Positions 1 to 8,917 of a stretch of DNA of 64,000 bases are shown piece by piece. The notes under the pieces are model-generated. The model saw only the letters and a program-made list of their open reading frames with translations. It had not been told where the DNA came from and ran no database searches. Origin of the DNA: Streptomyces sulphureus DSM 40104 (GTDB taxonomy: Bacteria; Actinomycetota; Actinomycetes; Streptomycetales; Streptomycetaceae). The position numbers were made by a program, and so were the translations under genes. Location: the NCBI RefSeq assembly GCF_000381025.1, contig NZ_KB905813.1, positions 602,716 through 666,715 of the forward strand, written 5' to 3'. How positions within the stretch are numbered: the stretch's first letter is position 1; the number at the start of each line of letters is the position of its first letter.

Positions 1-779
1 TCTATGCCGCCGCGGCTGCCGGAGCGGTGGTCGTCGCAGCCGTCGCAGTCCCCACGGCCACGGCCGGACCGGCGCCCGGGGCGCTCGAAGCGCCCGCCGA
101 CTACTACCAGGACGCCGAAGGCAAGACCGGCGAGGAACTCAAGGACGCGCTCCACACCATTATCTCCACCGACGCCGAGGCCATCTCCTACGACGAGGTC
201 TGGGACGCGCTGAAGGAGACCGACAAGGACCCCGACAACTCCTCGAACGTCATCCTCCTCTACACCGGCCGCTCCCAGTCGGCCGACGACAACGGGGGCG
301 ACTCGGGGCAGTGGAACCGCGAGCACGTCTGGGCCAAGTCCCACGGCGACTTCGGCACCTCGACAGGGCCCGGAACCGACGTGCACCATCTGAGGCCCGC
401 CGACGTCCAGGTCAACAGCGTGCGCGGGAACAAGGACTTCGACGAGGGAGGCGAGGAAGTCGAGGACGCCCCGGGCAACTTCACCGACGACGACTCCTTC
501 GAGCCCCGCGACGAGGTCAAGGGCGACGTCGCGCGGATGATCCTCTACATGGACGTCCGGTACGAGGGCGACGACTCCTGGCCCGACCTGGAGGCCAACG
601 ACGAGGTGGACAACGGCTCGGCGCCCAACCTCGGCCGCGTCTCGGTCCTGAAGGAGTGGAGCGCGCAGGACCCGCCGGACGCGTTCGAGGAGAACCGCAA
701 CGACGTCATCTACGAGCAGATCCAGCACAACCGGAACCCGTTCGTGGATCACCCGGAGTGGGTCGACGAGATCTACTGA
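1..779 (+). CDS. Secreted endonuclease I family nuclease (5' end outside window)
   Basis: The reading frame is open from the first bases, so the true start lies upstream of the window. The visible N-terminus is an Ala/Val-rich hydrophobic stretch ending near TATAGPAPG, which looks like the end of a signal peptide, so the enzyme is probably exported. The body carries the endonuclease I (EndA/NucM) pattern: NREHVWAKSHG, then DVHHLRP, then an N-x-x-R-x-NKDF segment, which together form the His-metal finger site. The family cuts DNA or RNA non-specifically and often serves nutrient scavenging. It ends about 175 bp before the protease-inhibitor gene. Family call is firm; the extracellular role is inferred from the partial signal sequence. 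Confidence 0.88.
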   Translation, partial: YAAAAAGAVVVAAVAVPTATAGPAPGALEAPADYYQDAEGKTGEELKDALHTIISTDAEAISYDEVWDALKETDKDPDNSSNVILLYTGRSQSADDNGGDSGQWNREHVWAKSHGDFGTSTGPGTDVHHLRPADVQVNSVRGNKDFDEGGEEVEDAPGNFTDDDSFEPRDEVKGDVARMILYMDVRYEGDDSWPDLEANDEVDNGSAPNLGRVSVLKEWSAQDPPDAFEENRNDVIYEQIQHNRNPFVDHPEWVDEIY

Positions 780-955
780 CACGCCAACCGGCCGTCGTAC
801 GGCCGCAGTACACGCGCCGCCGGGTCGTCCGGGTCGATCCGGAGCCCGGCGGCGCACGCCGGCGCCCCTGCGCGCGGCGTACGCTCCCTCCGCCGTGCAA
901 CCAAGTGCGCATGGGGAGTTGGTGACCCGCGGGCGCGCCGGGCGTTGAACGGGAC

Positions 956-1438
956 ATGGAGACAACCCGCACCGCCCACCGATTCGGCGGCGCCGCACTC
1001 GCGCTCGCCGCCGCCCTGCTGCCCCTCGCCGCCACCTCGGCCTCCGCCGCCGGCACGGCGGCAGGCGGAGCGAAGAGCCCCGCGGGCGCCGAAGCCCGCT
1101 CCGCCGACCACGAGGCGCGACTCGGAGCCGACCGCCCCGCACGCGGCCTCGAACTCACCCTCTCCGGCAGCGAAGGGACCTGGACCCGCGCCGCCCGCCT
1201 TCACTGCCCCTCCGGCACCGGCACCCACCCGCACGGCCCCGCGGCCTGCGCCGACCTCGCGAGGGCGCACGGCGACCCGGATGCCGTCCCCTCGGCCACC
1301 GGAGCCTGCTCGATGATCCACGACCCCGTCACCGCGAGCGCCTACGGCACCTTCCGCGGCCGGACCGTCGAGTGGGAGAAGACCTTCTCCAACGAATGCC
1401 TGCTCCACCGGAGCGCAGGGGACCTCTTCCGCTTCTGA
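956..1438 (+). CDS. Subtilisin inhibitor-like (SSI family) secreted protease inhibitor
   Basis: A 160-residue protein with an N-terminal signal peptide (hydrophobic ALALAAALLPLAA, Ala-rich cleavage region near residue 32). The mature part matches Streptomyces subtilisin inhibitors: four cysteines at about 84, 98, 118 and 148 in the family spacing (two disulfides), and the reactive loop C-S-M-I-H-D-P at 118-124, which puts Met120 at P1 as in classical SSI. The ending E-K-T-F-S-N-E-C is also typical. SSI dimers block secreted subtilisin-like proteases. The linker between signal and core is longer and more Ala/Gly-rich than in classical SSI. The ribosome binding site is weak (GGGA just before ATG). 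Confidence 0.9.
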   Translation: METTRTAHRFGGAALALAAALLPLAATSASAAGTAAGGAKSPAGAEARSADHEARLGADRPARGLELTLSGSEGTWTRAARLHCPSGTGTHPHGPAACADLARAHGDPDAVPSATGACSMIHDPVTASAYGTFRGRTVEWEKTFSNECLLHRSAGDLFRF

Positions 1439-1509
1439 CGCGCCGCGCCGGAGGACCGGTCGGGCGGCACGCGTGTCAACGTCCGCTCGACCTGGTATCC
1501 CTGGGCACC

Positions 1510-3954
1510 ATGCACGGCCATCGAGCAGAGACCGAGTCGACACCTCCCCGAGAACCGCAGCAGATCGACGGCGTCGAGGCCGCCGCCCTCGACGCGCACT
1601 GGCGCGCCGCCAACTACCTCTCAGCGGGCCAGATCTACCTCCGCGACAACGTCCTCCTCCGCGAGCCCCTCACCACCGACCACCTCAAGCCGCAGTTGCT
1701 GGGCCACTGGGGCACCTGTCCCGGCCTGAACCTCCTCTACACCCACCTCGACCGCCTGATCCAACGCAGCGGCCGGCCGACGGTCAGCGTCTGGGGCCCC
1801 GGGCATGGAGCGCCGGCGGTGCGCGCCGGGGCCTGGCTGGAGGGCACCTACGGTGAGTTGGAGCCGCAGTACCGGCGGGACGAGGAGGGCATGCGCGCCC
1901 TCTTCCGCAGGTTCTCGACGCCCGGCGGCGTCGCGAGCCACACCTCTCCCGAGGTCCCCGGGTCGATCCAGGAGGGCGGCGAACTCGGTTACAGCCTGCT
2001 CCACGCCTACGGTGTCGCGTTCGACAATCCGCAGGTGCTCGCCTGCGCCGTGATCGGCGACGGCGAGTCGGAGACGGGACCGCTCGCCGCCTCCTGGCGC
2101 AGCAACGCCTTCCTCGACCCCGTCCACGACGGCGCCGTCCTCCCCGTCCTCCACCTCAACGGCTACAAGATCGCCAACCCCACGCTCCCCGCGCGTACCG
2201 GGAAGCAGGACCTCGACGACTACCTCAGGGGCCTCGGCCACGAACCGCTCCACGTCACCGCCGAAGCCGACAGCGATCCCCTGCGCGTGCACGTCGAGTT
2301 GGCCCACGCGCTCGACACCGCGGTGGCGCTCCTCGACGACGTACGCAGGCGCAGCGCGGACCGCAGCGGCACTGCCCGACCGTCCCGGCTGCGTACCCCC
2401 GTGCTCGTCCTCCGCACGCCCAAGGGCTGGACGGGTCCGAAGGAACTGGACGGCGAACCCGTCGAGGGCACCTGGCGTGCCCACCAGATCCCGCTCCCTG
2501 GCGTCCACGAGGACCCGCGACAGTTGCGGCAGTTGGAGGAGTGGCTGCGTTCCTACCGGCCCGACGACCTCTTCGACGCGGCGGGCCGACCCCGCGCCGA
2601 AGTGCTCGCGCCGGTGCCCGAGGGAGAGCTGCGACTCGGTGCCACCCCCTACGCCAACGGCGGCCGGCTCGTCAGCGAGCTGCCGCTTCCCGAAGTGGAG
2701 GCGCACGCCGTACCGGTCGAGGAGCCGGGGAGCACGGGCCACCAGCCGACCGCCGTCCTCGGCGCCTACCTCGGCGCCCTCCTCACACGCACCGCCGAGC
2801 AGCGGAACTTCCGCATCTTCGGCCCCGACGAGATCGACTCCAACCACCTGCAGAGCCTCTACGACACCGAGGAACCGGGGCGCACCCGCGGCTGGCAGGA
2901 GGCCCTGCTCCCCACCGACCGCAACCTCGGCCGCCACGGCCGGGTGCTGGAGGTCCTCTCGGAGCACATGTGCCAGGGGTGGCTCGAGGGGTACGTGCAG
3001 TCGGGACGGCACGGGCTCTTCGCGAGCTACGAGGCGTTCGCCAACATCGTAGGGAGCATGACGGCGCAGTACGTCAAGTGGCTCGACCAGTCCGAGCAGG
3101 TCGCCTGGCGGGAACCGGTCGCCTCGCTCAATACGCTGCTCACCTCCCACGTCTGGCGCCAGGACCACAACGGCTTCTCGCACCAGGACCCCGGCTACGT
3201 CGACAGCCTCCTCAACAAGAGCCCCGACATCGTCCGCGCATACCTGCCGCCCGACACCAACACCCTGCTCTGCACCACCGAGCACGTGCTGCGCAGCCGG
3301 GACACGGTCAATGCGGTGGTCGCGGCCAAGCACGACTGCCCCGACTGGCTCGACCTCCCCGCCGCACGCGAGCACTGCCGACGCGGGCTCGGCGTCTGGG
3401 AGTGGGCGGGGAGCGAGCGCCCCGGCTCCGCGCCCGACGCCGTCCTCGCGTGCGCCGGGGACGTTCCGACGCGGGAGGCGCTGGCGGCCGCGTCGATCCT
3501 GCGTGCGGAACTGCCCGAACTGGCGGTGCGTGTGGTCAACGTCGTCGACCTCGCGCGGCTGCTCCCGCACGGTGAGCATCCGCACGGCCTCACCGACGAG
3601 GAGTTCGACGGGGTCTTCACCCGGGACCGTCCCGTCGTCTTCGCGTACCACGGCTACCCGTGGCTGATCCACCGCCTCACCTATCGACGCGCGTACCACG
3701 ACGACCTGCACGTGCGGGGCTACAAGGAGGCGGGCGCCACGACGACGCCCTTCGACATGGTCGTGCGGAACGACATGGACCGCTTCCGCCTCGTGCTCGA
3801 CGTGCTCGACCGTGCGGAGCCGCAGGGGTCGGCCGCGGCGGGGGAGTTGCGGGAGCGGATGGTTGCCTTCCGGCAGCGGCACCACGAGTGGGTCGAGGAA
3901 CACGCGGAGGACATGCCCGAGGTCGCCGACTGGCAGTGGCGCCCCGGCTCCTGA
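1510..3954 (+). CDS. xfp: Phosphoketolase (xylulose-5-P / fructose-6-P)
   Basis: An 814-residue thiamine-diphosphate enzyme of normal family length. It cleaves xylulose-5-phosphate (and often fructose-6-phosphate) with phosphate to give acetyl phosphate plus glyceraldehyde-3-phosphate or erythrose-4-phosphate. Visible family signatures are GHWGT near the N-terminus, GPGHG, the TPP-binding stretch GDGESETG with the following N-G-Y-K-I-A-N, and in the C-terminal half FGPDE and R-Q-D-H-N-G-F-S-H-Q. The start is the ATG that gives the alignment-like N-terminus; longer in-frame forms would overlap the upstream gene. No clear Shine-Dalgarno is seen. Xylose catabolism genes lie 3 kb downstream, so the enzyme could take xylulose-5-phosphate from that route, though it is not in the same operon. 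Confidence 0.95.
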   Translation: MHGHRAETESTPPREPQQIDGVEAAALDAHWRAANYLSAGQIYLRDNVLLREPLTTDHLKPQLLGHWGTCPGLNLLYTHLDRLIQRSGRPTVSVWGPGHGAPAVRAGAWLEGTYGELEPQYRRDEEGMRALFRRFSTPGGVASHTSPEVPGSIQEGGELGYSLLHAYGVAFDNPQVLACAVIGDGESETGPLAASWRSNAFLDPVHDGAVLPVLHLNGYKIANPTLPARTGKQDLDDYLRGLGHEPLHVTAEADSDPLRVHVELAHALDTAVALLDDVRRRSADRSGTARPSRLRTPVLVLRTPKGWTGPKELDGEPVEGTWRAHQIPLPGVHEDPRQLRQLEEWLRSYRPDDLFDAAGRPRAEVLAPVPEGELRLGATPYANGGRLVSELPLPEVEAHAVPVEEPGSTGHQPTAVLGAYLGALLTRTAEQRNFRIFGPDEIDSNHLQSLYDTEEPGRTRGWQEALLPTDRNLGRHGRVLEVLSEHMCQGWLEGYVQSGRHGLFASYEAFANIVGSMTAQYVKWLDQSEQVAWREPVASLNTLLTSHVWRQDHNGFSHQDPGYVDSLLNKSPDIVRAYLPPDTNTLLCTTEHVLRSRDTVNAVVAAKHDCPDWLDLPAAREHCRRGLGVWEWAGSERPGSAPDAVLACAGDVPTREALAAASILRAELPELAVRVVNVVDLARLLPHGEHPHGLTDEEFDGVFTRDRPVVFAYHGYPWLIHRLTYRRAYHDDLHVRGYKEAGATTTPFDMVVRNDMDRFRLVLDVLDRAEPQGSAAAGELRERMVAFRQRHHEWVEEHAEDMPEVADWQWRPGS

Positions 3955-4065
3955 CGCCGACTCCTTTGCGCGACGGGCCCGTTCGGACACCGTCCCCGCC
4001 GTAACATCGGTCGGGGCCGCCCGACGGCTCGGGAGCGCACGTACGCCGGTGAGGAGAGGGAGCGG

Positions 4066-4746
4066 ATGACGCAGCAGCGCTGGGAGGCTGTCGACGAGTA
4101 CATCGAGCGGGAGGTACTGCCCGAAGAGCCGGACCTACGGGACGCCCTGCGGGCGAGCCGGGAGGCCGGCCTGCCGCCGATCGACGTCCCGCCCAGCCAG
4201 GGACGGCTGTTGGAGCTGCTGGTGCGCATCCACGGGGCCGCGAAGGTGCTGGAGATCGGCACCCTCGGCGGGTACAGCACACTGTGGATGGCACGGGCAC
4301 TGCCGCCGGAGGGGCTCCTCGTCACTCTGGAGGCACAGCCGCACCACGCGGACGTCGCGCGCCGCAACCTGGAGCGCGGCCTCGCGGACCGCGCGGACGC
4401 TCCCCGGGTCGAGGTGCGCACGGGGCCCGCGTCGGAGACGCTGCCGCTGCTGGAGGCGGAGAGCGTCGGCCCGTTCGACTTCTTCTTCATCGACGCGGAC
4501 AAGCCCTCCAATCCCGTGTACCTGGAGTGGGCGCTGCGGCTCTCCCGGCCGGGGAGCGTGATCGTCGTCGACAACGTCGTGCGGGACGGTGCGGTCGCCG
4601 ACCCGGGCGCGACGGACCCGAAGGTCGTGGGGAGCCGCAAGGCGCTGGAACTCATCGGTGCGGAACCGAGGTTGGCGGCGACGGCGGTGCAGACCGTCGG
4701 CGGCAAGGGGTACGACGGGTTCGCGCTGGCGGTCGTGACGGGCTGA
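4066..4746 (+). CDS. SAM-dependent O-methyltransferase (class I, family 3)
   Basis: 226 residues, typical of catechol/caffeoyl-CoA-type O-methyltransferases. The SAM-binding motif I is VLEIGTLGGYST around residue 66, followed by the acidic strand end VTLEAQ; the metal/catalytic strand reads FFFIDADK and later VVVDNVVRDG, as in the divalent-metal-dependent subgroup. A good ribosome site (GAGGAGAGGGAG) precedes the ATG. It lies about 110 bp after the phosphoketolase and converges with the ROK regulator. The methyl acceptor cannot be told from the sequence. Confidence 0.88.
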   Translation: MTQQRWEAVDEYIEREVLPEEPDLRDALRASREAGLPPIDVPPSQGRLLELLVRIHGAAKVLEIGTLGGYSTLWMARALPPEGLLVTLEAQPHHADVARRNLERGLADRADAPRVEVRTGPASETLPLLEAESVGPFDFFFIDADKPSNPVYLEWALRLSRPGSVIVVDNVVRDGAVADPGATDPKVVGSRKALELIGAEPRLAATAVQTVGGKGYDGFALAVVTG

Positions 4747-4758
4747 GCGCGGGGCTCC

Positions 4759-4794
4759 GGGCGGGCGAAGCGATGGGAAACCGGCGGCCCGCCC
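4759..4794. terminator. GC-rich hairpin between convergent genes
   Basis: An 8-bp perfect inverted repeat, GGGCGGGC at 4759-4766 and GCCCGCCC at 4787-4794, with a 20-base loop, sits between the methyltransferase stop and the ROK gene stop. There is no T-tract, which is usual for GC-rich actinobacterial terminators. Confidence 0.4.
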
Positions 4795-6033
4795 TCACAG
4801 CGAGAGCGGTGCGTCCAAAACCCGGCGCACCTCTGCGTGAGCCGCACCCAGGAGCGCCGCGTCGGCGCCGAGCGGCGAGACACACAGTTCCACGGAGGCG
4901 CCGCGCGCTGCGGTGCGGCGTCCCAACTCCCGCTCGACAGGGGGAAGAACCCACTCGCCGAAGTCGGCCAGCGCGCCGCCGAGCACCACGGCGCGCGGGT
5001 CGAGGAGGTTCACCGCGCCGGCGAGCGCCGTCCCGAGAGCGGTGCCCGCCTCGTGGAGCGCGTGGAGCGCGGCCGTGTCGCCCGCCTCGGCCCGCACCGT
5101 GAGCAGGCGGCGCGCTTCGCCGCCCTCGGTCGCGGTGACGTCGGCCGTACGCAGCACCGCGGCGGCGCCCGCGTACTGCTCCAGGCAACCGCGTCCGCCG
5201 CACGCGCACTCGGCGCCTTCGGGGCGCACCGGTACGTGTCCGAACTCGCCGGCGAAGCCGCGTGTGCCGCGCAGCAGTTCGCCGTCGAGCACGAGCCCTG
5301 CCCCGACGCCGACCTCGGCGGAGACGCGCACGAAGTCCCGCAGCGCCGAGTGCGCCGCGCGGCCCTCGCCGATCCACAGCTCCGCAAGCGCGCCGAGGTT
5401 GGCCTCGTTCTCCACCGTCAGCGGCAGGTCGTCCCCGAGGTGGTGCGCGAGGTCGACGCCGTGCCAATCGAGGTTGGGCGCGTGGACGACCGTCGTGCCG
5501 CCGCGCTCCACCGTGCCGGGGACCGCCACCGTCAGCCCGGCGGGACGCAGCCCCTGCGGCGCCACCGCGTCCGCGACCTCCCTGACGAGCACCCGCAGCC
5601 GTGCCGCCGCTTCGGACGCCGGCTGCGGATGCGTCAGGTCGGCGGCCGCGCGTGCGCGTGTCTCGCCGCGGAGGTCGACGGCGCAGACGGTCAGATGGTC
5701 GACGCCGATCTCGGCTCCGAGACCGCACGGTCCCCGGTCGGGCAGGGTGAGTGCGCTGCCGGGCCTGCCGACGCCGCTCGAGTGCCCTGGGCCCAACTCG
5801 TCGAGAAGCCCGCTGCGCAGGAGCTCCTCGACGAGCGTGGAGACGGCGCCGCGCGTGAGGCCGATCCGGGTCGCTGCCGAGGCGCGGGAGATCCTCCCGG
5901 CTTCGGCGACGGCGTAGAGCACGCGCGACAAGTTCCGCTGACGCATCTCACGCTGCGAGTTGGGCGCCGCCGACCGCCGCGCACCTGCCTGCCGTCCGGC
6001 GGACGGGCCGGACGGCAGCCGCGCGGAGCTCAC
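4795..6033 (-). CDS. ROK-family transcriptional repressor (XylR-like)
   Basis: 412 residues: an N-terminal winged helix (about 32-80, with R-I-S-R-A-S and T-R-G-A-V-S-T-L-V) followed by a ROK sugar-binding domain (about 98-405). The zinc motif is present (GHVPV, then C-A-C-G-G-R-G-C-L-E). The kinase catalytic Asp is replaced by Glu (E-N-E-A-N), as expected for a regulator. The GTG start overlaps the xylB stop in a GTGA junction, so the two are co-transcribed. By family and context it probably represses the xylose genes and is released by xylose, likely acting at the AT-rich site near 7516-7543. The ligand is inferred from the neighbours. Confidence 0.88.
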   Translation of the reverse strand: MSSARLPSGPSAGRQAGARRSAAPNSQREMRQRNLSRVLYAVAEAGRISRASAATRIGLTRGAVSTLVEELLRSGLLDELGPGHSSGVGRPGSALTLPDRGPCGLGAEIGVDHLTVCAVDLRGETRARAAADLTHPQPASEAAARLRVLVREVADAVAPQGLRPAGLTVAVPGTVERGGTTVVHAPNLDWHGVDLAHHLGDDLPLTVENEANLGALAELWIGEGRAAHSALRDFVRVSAEVGVGAGLVLDGELLRGTRGFAGEFGHVPVRPEGAECACGGRGCLEQYAGAAAVLRTADVTATEGGEARRLLTVRAEAGDTAALHALHEAGTALGTALAGAVNLLDPRAVVLGGALADFGEWVLPPVERELGRRTAARGASVELCVSPLGADAALLGAAHAEVRRVLDAPLSL

Positions 6034-7475
6034 CCCTCCCCGGCGAGCAGGCCGCCGGCGCCCCGCAGGACGCCGGAGATGCGGGCCAGCGCCTCCTCGT
6101 CCGCCGGGACGGGCTCGTACGCAGGGCCCTCGTCGGTGCGCCAGCGGCGGGCGACGGACGCTGCGTCCTCGCCGAGGAGAAGGCCCGCCGCCTGGGCCGC
6201 GGCACCGAGCGCGACCAATTCCTGCGCCTGCGGCACCACGACGGGACGTCCCGAGAGCCTGCGCACCGTCTCGCGCCAGGCGGTGCCGCGGGCTCCGCCG
6301 CCGATGAGCAGGATCGGCTCGTCCGCTGCGCCTCCCGCATCGAGGACGCGGTCGAGCGCCTGGAGGAGGGCGAAGACCGCGCCGTCGTACGCGGCCTGGA
6401 GGAGCTGGCCGCCCGAGGTGGCGTGGCGCAGGCCCGTCAACAGGCCGGTGGCGTAAGGGAAATCGGGGGTGCGCTCGCCGTCGAGGAAGGGGAGCAGGAC
6501 CGTCTCGCCCGCGGGGTCGACCGCCTCGCGGTCTCTGCCGAGGAGTTCGGCGACTCTGTCCACGGCGAGCGTGCAGTTGAGGGTGCAGGCGAGCGGGAGC
6601 CAGTCGGCGCGCGCGTCGGCGAAGCCGGAGACGGTGCCGCTCGGGTCGGTGGGCCGGTGCGGTGAGACGGCGTAGACGGTGCCCGAGGTGCCGAGCGAGA
6701 CGACGGGGCGCCCTGGGCGCAGGCCGAGGCCGAGCGCTGCCGCCATGTTGTCACCCGTGCCCGTGGCCACGAGGGCGCCCTCGGGCAGGCCGCTCGGCTC
6801 CCACCCCGCCACCTCGCCGACCGTCCCCGCGGCCTCCCCGGGAGCGAGGACCTCGGGGAGCAACTGCGGGTCGAGGTCGACGAGTTCGAGGACCTTCTCG
6901 TCGTAGGCCTGCTGCGCCGAGGACCACCAGCCGGTGCCCGAGGCGTCGCCGCGGTCGGTGACGGCGCGGCCGGTGAGTCGCTCGGTGAGGAAGTCGTGCG
7001 GGAGGCGGACGGCGGCAGCGGCGGCCGCGGAGCGCGGCTCATTCTCCCGGAGCCACGCCCACTTGGTGACCGTGTACGCCGGCAGCGGGACGCTGCCGAT
7101 CCGCTCGGCCCACTCGCCGGGGCCGCCCAACTCGGCCACGATGCGGTCACGTTGGGGCGCGGAGCGCACGTCGTTCCAGAGGAGGGCGGGCCGCACGGGC
7201 GCGCCCTGCGCGTCGAGGGTGACGAGCCCGTGCTGCTGGCCGGCGACCGAGACGGCCGCCGCTTCGGCCGCGGCGGGGCCGCACTGCGCGAGCGCCTCGC
7301 GGAGCGCCTGCCACCACTCCTGCGGATCGCTCTCCCTGCGCTGGTCTCCTGTGACGGTGTGCGCCGCCTGGCCACGGGCGACGACATCACCCGTACCGGC
7401 GTCGACGACGAGCACCTTGGTCGACTGGGTGGAGCTGTCGACCCCCACGACGAGCGGCCCCTGCGGTGCGGTCAT
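6030..7475 (-). CDS. xylB: Xylulokinase
   Basis: 481 residues, FGGY carbohydrate kinase family. The N-terminus shows the phosphate-1 loop VGVDSSTQSTK; further on GQQHGLV, the Asp-containing D-A-S-G-T-G-W-W and V-A-T-G-T-G-D-N-M-A-A-A-L-G, with G-T-S-G-T-V for the ATP site. It phosphorylates D-xylulose to xylulose-5-phosphate. The start chosen is the ATG with GGGAAGAGA upstream; the longer reading frame adds 33 residues without family similarity and crosses the promoter. It is first in a two-gene unit with the ROK regulator and divergent from xylA. Confidence 0.95.
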   Translation of the reverse strand: MTAPQGPLVVGVDSSTQSTKVLVVDAGTGDVVARGQAAHTVTGDQRRESDPQEWWQALREALAQCGPAAAEAAAVSVAGQQHGLVTLDAQGAPVRPALLWNDVRSAPQRDRIVAELGGPGEWAERIGSVPLPAYTVTKWAWLRENEPRSAAAAAAVRLPHDFLTERLTGRAVTDRGDASGTGWWSSAQQAYDEKVLELVDLDPQLLPEVLAPGEAAGTVGEVAGWEPSGLPEGALVATGTGDNMAAALGLGLRPGRPVVSLGTSGTVYAVSPHRPTDPSGTVSGFADARADWLPLACTLNCTLAVDRVAELLGRDREAVDPAGETVLLPFLDGERTPDFPYATGLLTGLRHATSGGQLLQAAYDGAVFALLQALDRVLDAGGAADEPILLIGGGARGTAWRETVRRLSGRPVVVPQAQELVALGAAAQAAGLLLGEDAASVARRWRTDEGPAYEPVPADEEALARISGVLRGAGGLLAGEG

Positions 7476-7515
7476 GGTCTCTTCCCTCTTCCCCGGCTGC
7501 AGATGCTGAGCGCAT

Positions 7516-7543
7516 ACTAGTTTGTTAGAAGGTATTACTAATC
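7516..7543. promoter_or_regulatory. Candidate ROK/XylR operator in the xylB-xylA divergent region
   Basis: In an otherwise GC-rich gap there is an AT-rich island with inverted elements: TAGT at 7518-7521 and ACTA at 7537-7540, flanked by TTTGTTAGAA. ROK repressors of xylose genes commonly bind TTAGTTTGTT-type half sites, and the left half here (CTAGTTTGTTAG) resembles that; the right half matches only at ACTAA. It is placed to control both divergent promoters. Binding is inferred. Confidence 0.5.
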
Positions 7544-7670
7544 GGCGCGAGCGTTCACCTACGGTCCCTGCCACGCCAGTAGGGACTCCTGCTCGCTCGG
7601 ACCGGGTTCATGACACGGCATCACCGACGGAGTGGGAAGCCCGTGCCGCTCCGCGGCAAGAGAGGACGCG

Positions 7671-8837
7671 ATGAACTACCAGCCAGAGCCGGCGGACAAG
7701 TTCAGCTTCGGCCTGTGGACCGTGGGATGGCAGGGGCGGGACCCCTTCGGCGAGGCGACGAGGACGCCGCTCGAACCGTCCGAGGCGGTACGGCGGCTCT
7801 CCGGCCTCGGGGCCTGGGGCGTCACCTTCCACGACGACGACCTCATCCCCTTTGGCGCGACGGAGGCCGAACGCGACGGCTGCATCAAGAGATTCAGGCA
7901 GGCGCTCGACGCGACCGGCATGGTCGTCCCCATGGCGACCACCAACCTCTTCGGGCACCCCGTCTTCAAGGACGGCGGATTCACCTCCAACGACCGCGGT
8001 GTGCGCCGCTTCGCGCTCCGCAAGACGATGCGCAACATCGACCTGGCGGCCGAGCTCGGCGCGCAGACCTACGTCGCCTGGGGCGGCAGGGAGGGCGCCG
8101 AGTCCGGAGGGGCGAAGGACGTGCGTCTCGCGCTCGACCGCATGAAGGAGGCGTTCGACTTCCTCGCCGACCACGTCGTGGAGCAGGGGTACGACCTCCG
8201 GTTCGCGATCGAGCCGAAGCCCAACGAGCCGCGGGGCGACATCCTGCTGCCGACCGTGGGCCACGCCCTCGCCTTCATCGACCGGCTGGAGCGGCCCGAA
8301 CTCTTCGGCGTCAACCCGGAGGTGGGCCACGAGCAGATGGCCGGCCTCAACTTCCCGCACGGGATCGCCCAGGCGCTCTGGTCCGGCAAACTCTTCCACC
8401 TCGACCTCAACGGGCAGACAGGCGTCAAGTACGACCAGGACCTGCGCTTCGGCGCGGGGGACGTGCGGTCCGCCTTCTGGCTCGTCGACCTGCTGGAACG
8501 AGGCGGCTACCAGGGGCCGAGGCACTTCGACTTCAAGCCCCCGCGCACCGAGGACTACGACGGCGTCTGGGACTCCGCCGCCGGGTGCATGCGCAACTAC
8601 CTCATCCTGCGGGAGCGCGCTGCGGCCTTCCGCGCCGATGCGCGCGTCCGGGAGGCGCTGCACGCCGCGGGCCTGGAAGAGCTGGCCCAACCCACCCTGG
8701 CGGAGGGCGAGACGCCGGCCGCGCTCCTCGCCGACCGCTCGGCCTACGAGGAGTTCGACGTCGACCGGGCGGCGGCGCGCGGCATGGCCTTCGAACGCCT
8801 CGACCAGCTCGCCATGGACCATCTCCTCGGCGTCTGA
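7671..8837 (+). CDS. xylA: Xylose isomerase
   Basis: 388 residues, the usual length for Streptomyces xylose (glucose) isomerase. Family marks include F-G-L-W-T-V-G-W near residue 12, the catalytic-His segment V-T-F-H-D-D-D, Y-V-A-W-G-G-R, the metal ligand Glu in [12 protein letters not shown], and the ligand stretch H-L-D-L-N-G-Q. It converts D-xylose to D-xylulose, which the divergent xylB product phosphorylates. The ATG is preceded by AAGAGAGG; the longer frame starting 39 bp upstream has no such site. Confidence 0.97.
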   Translation: MNYQPEPADKFSFGLWTVGWQGRDPFGEATRTPLEPSEAVRRLSGLGAWGVTFHDDDLIPFGATEAERDGCIKRFRQALDATGMVVPMATTNLFGHPVFKDGGFTSNDRGVRRFALRKTMRNIDLAAELGAQTYVAWGGREGAESGGAKDVRLALDRMKEAFDFLADHVVEQGYDLRFAIEPKPNEPRGDILLPTVGHALAFIDRLERPELFGVNPEVGHEQMAGLNFPHGIAQALWSGKLFHLDLNGQTGVKYDQDLRFGAGDVRSAFWLVDLLERGGYQGPRHFDFKPPRTEDYDGVWDSAAGCMRNYLILRERAAAFRADARVREALHAAGLEELAQPTLAEGETPAALLADRSAYEEFDVDRAAARGMAFERLDQLAMDHLLGV

Positions 8838-8852
8838 CCCCCACCACGGCGA

Positions 8853-8870
8853 CCGCCCGGCTCCGGGCGG
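8853..8870. terminator. Short hairpin between xylA and the sigma factor gene
   Basis: CCGCCC/GGGCGG inverted repeat (8853-8858 with 8865-8870, loop GGCTCC) in the 80-bp gap between convergent stops. No T-tract; function is a guess from position. Confidence 0.35.
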
Positions 8871-8917
8871 CACGGGCCGCGCCGACGAGGTGGCCCGCGC
8901 CGTCCGGGACCGCGTCC

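Noticed and set aside
1621..3990. 789-codon open frame antisense to phosphoketolase
   Set aside because: High GC leaves the complementary frame open; the product is a low-complexity Val/Arg/Gly/Glu sequence without family features, while the plus strand has a complete known enzyme.
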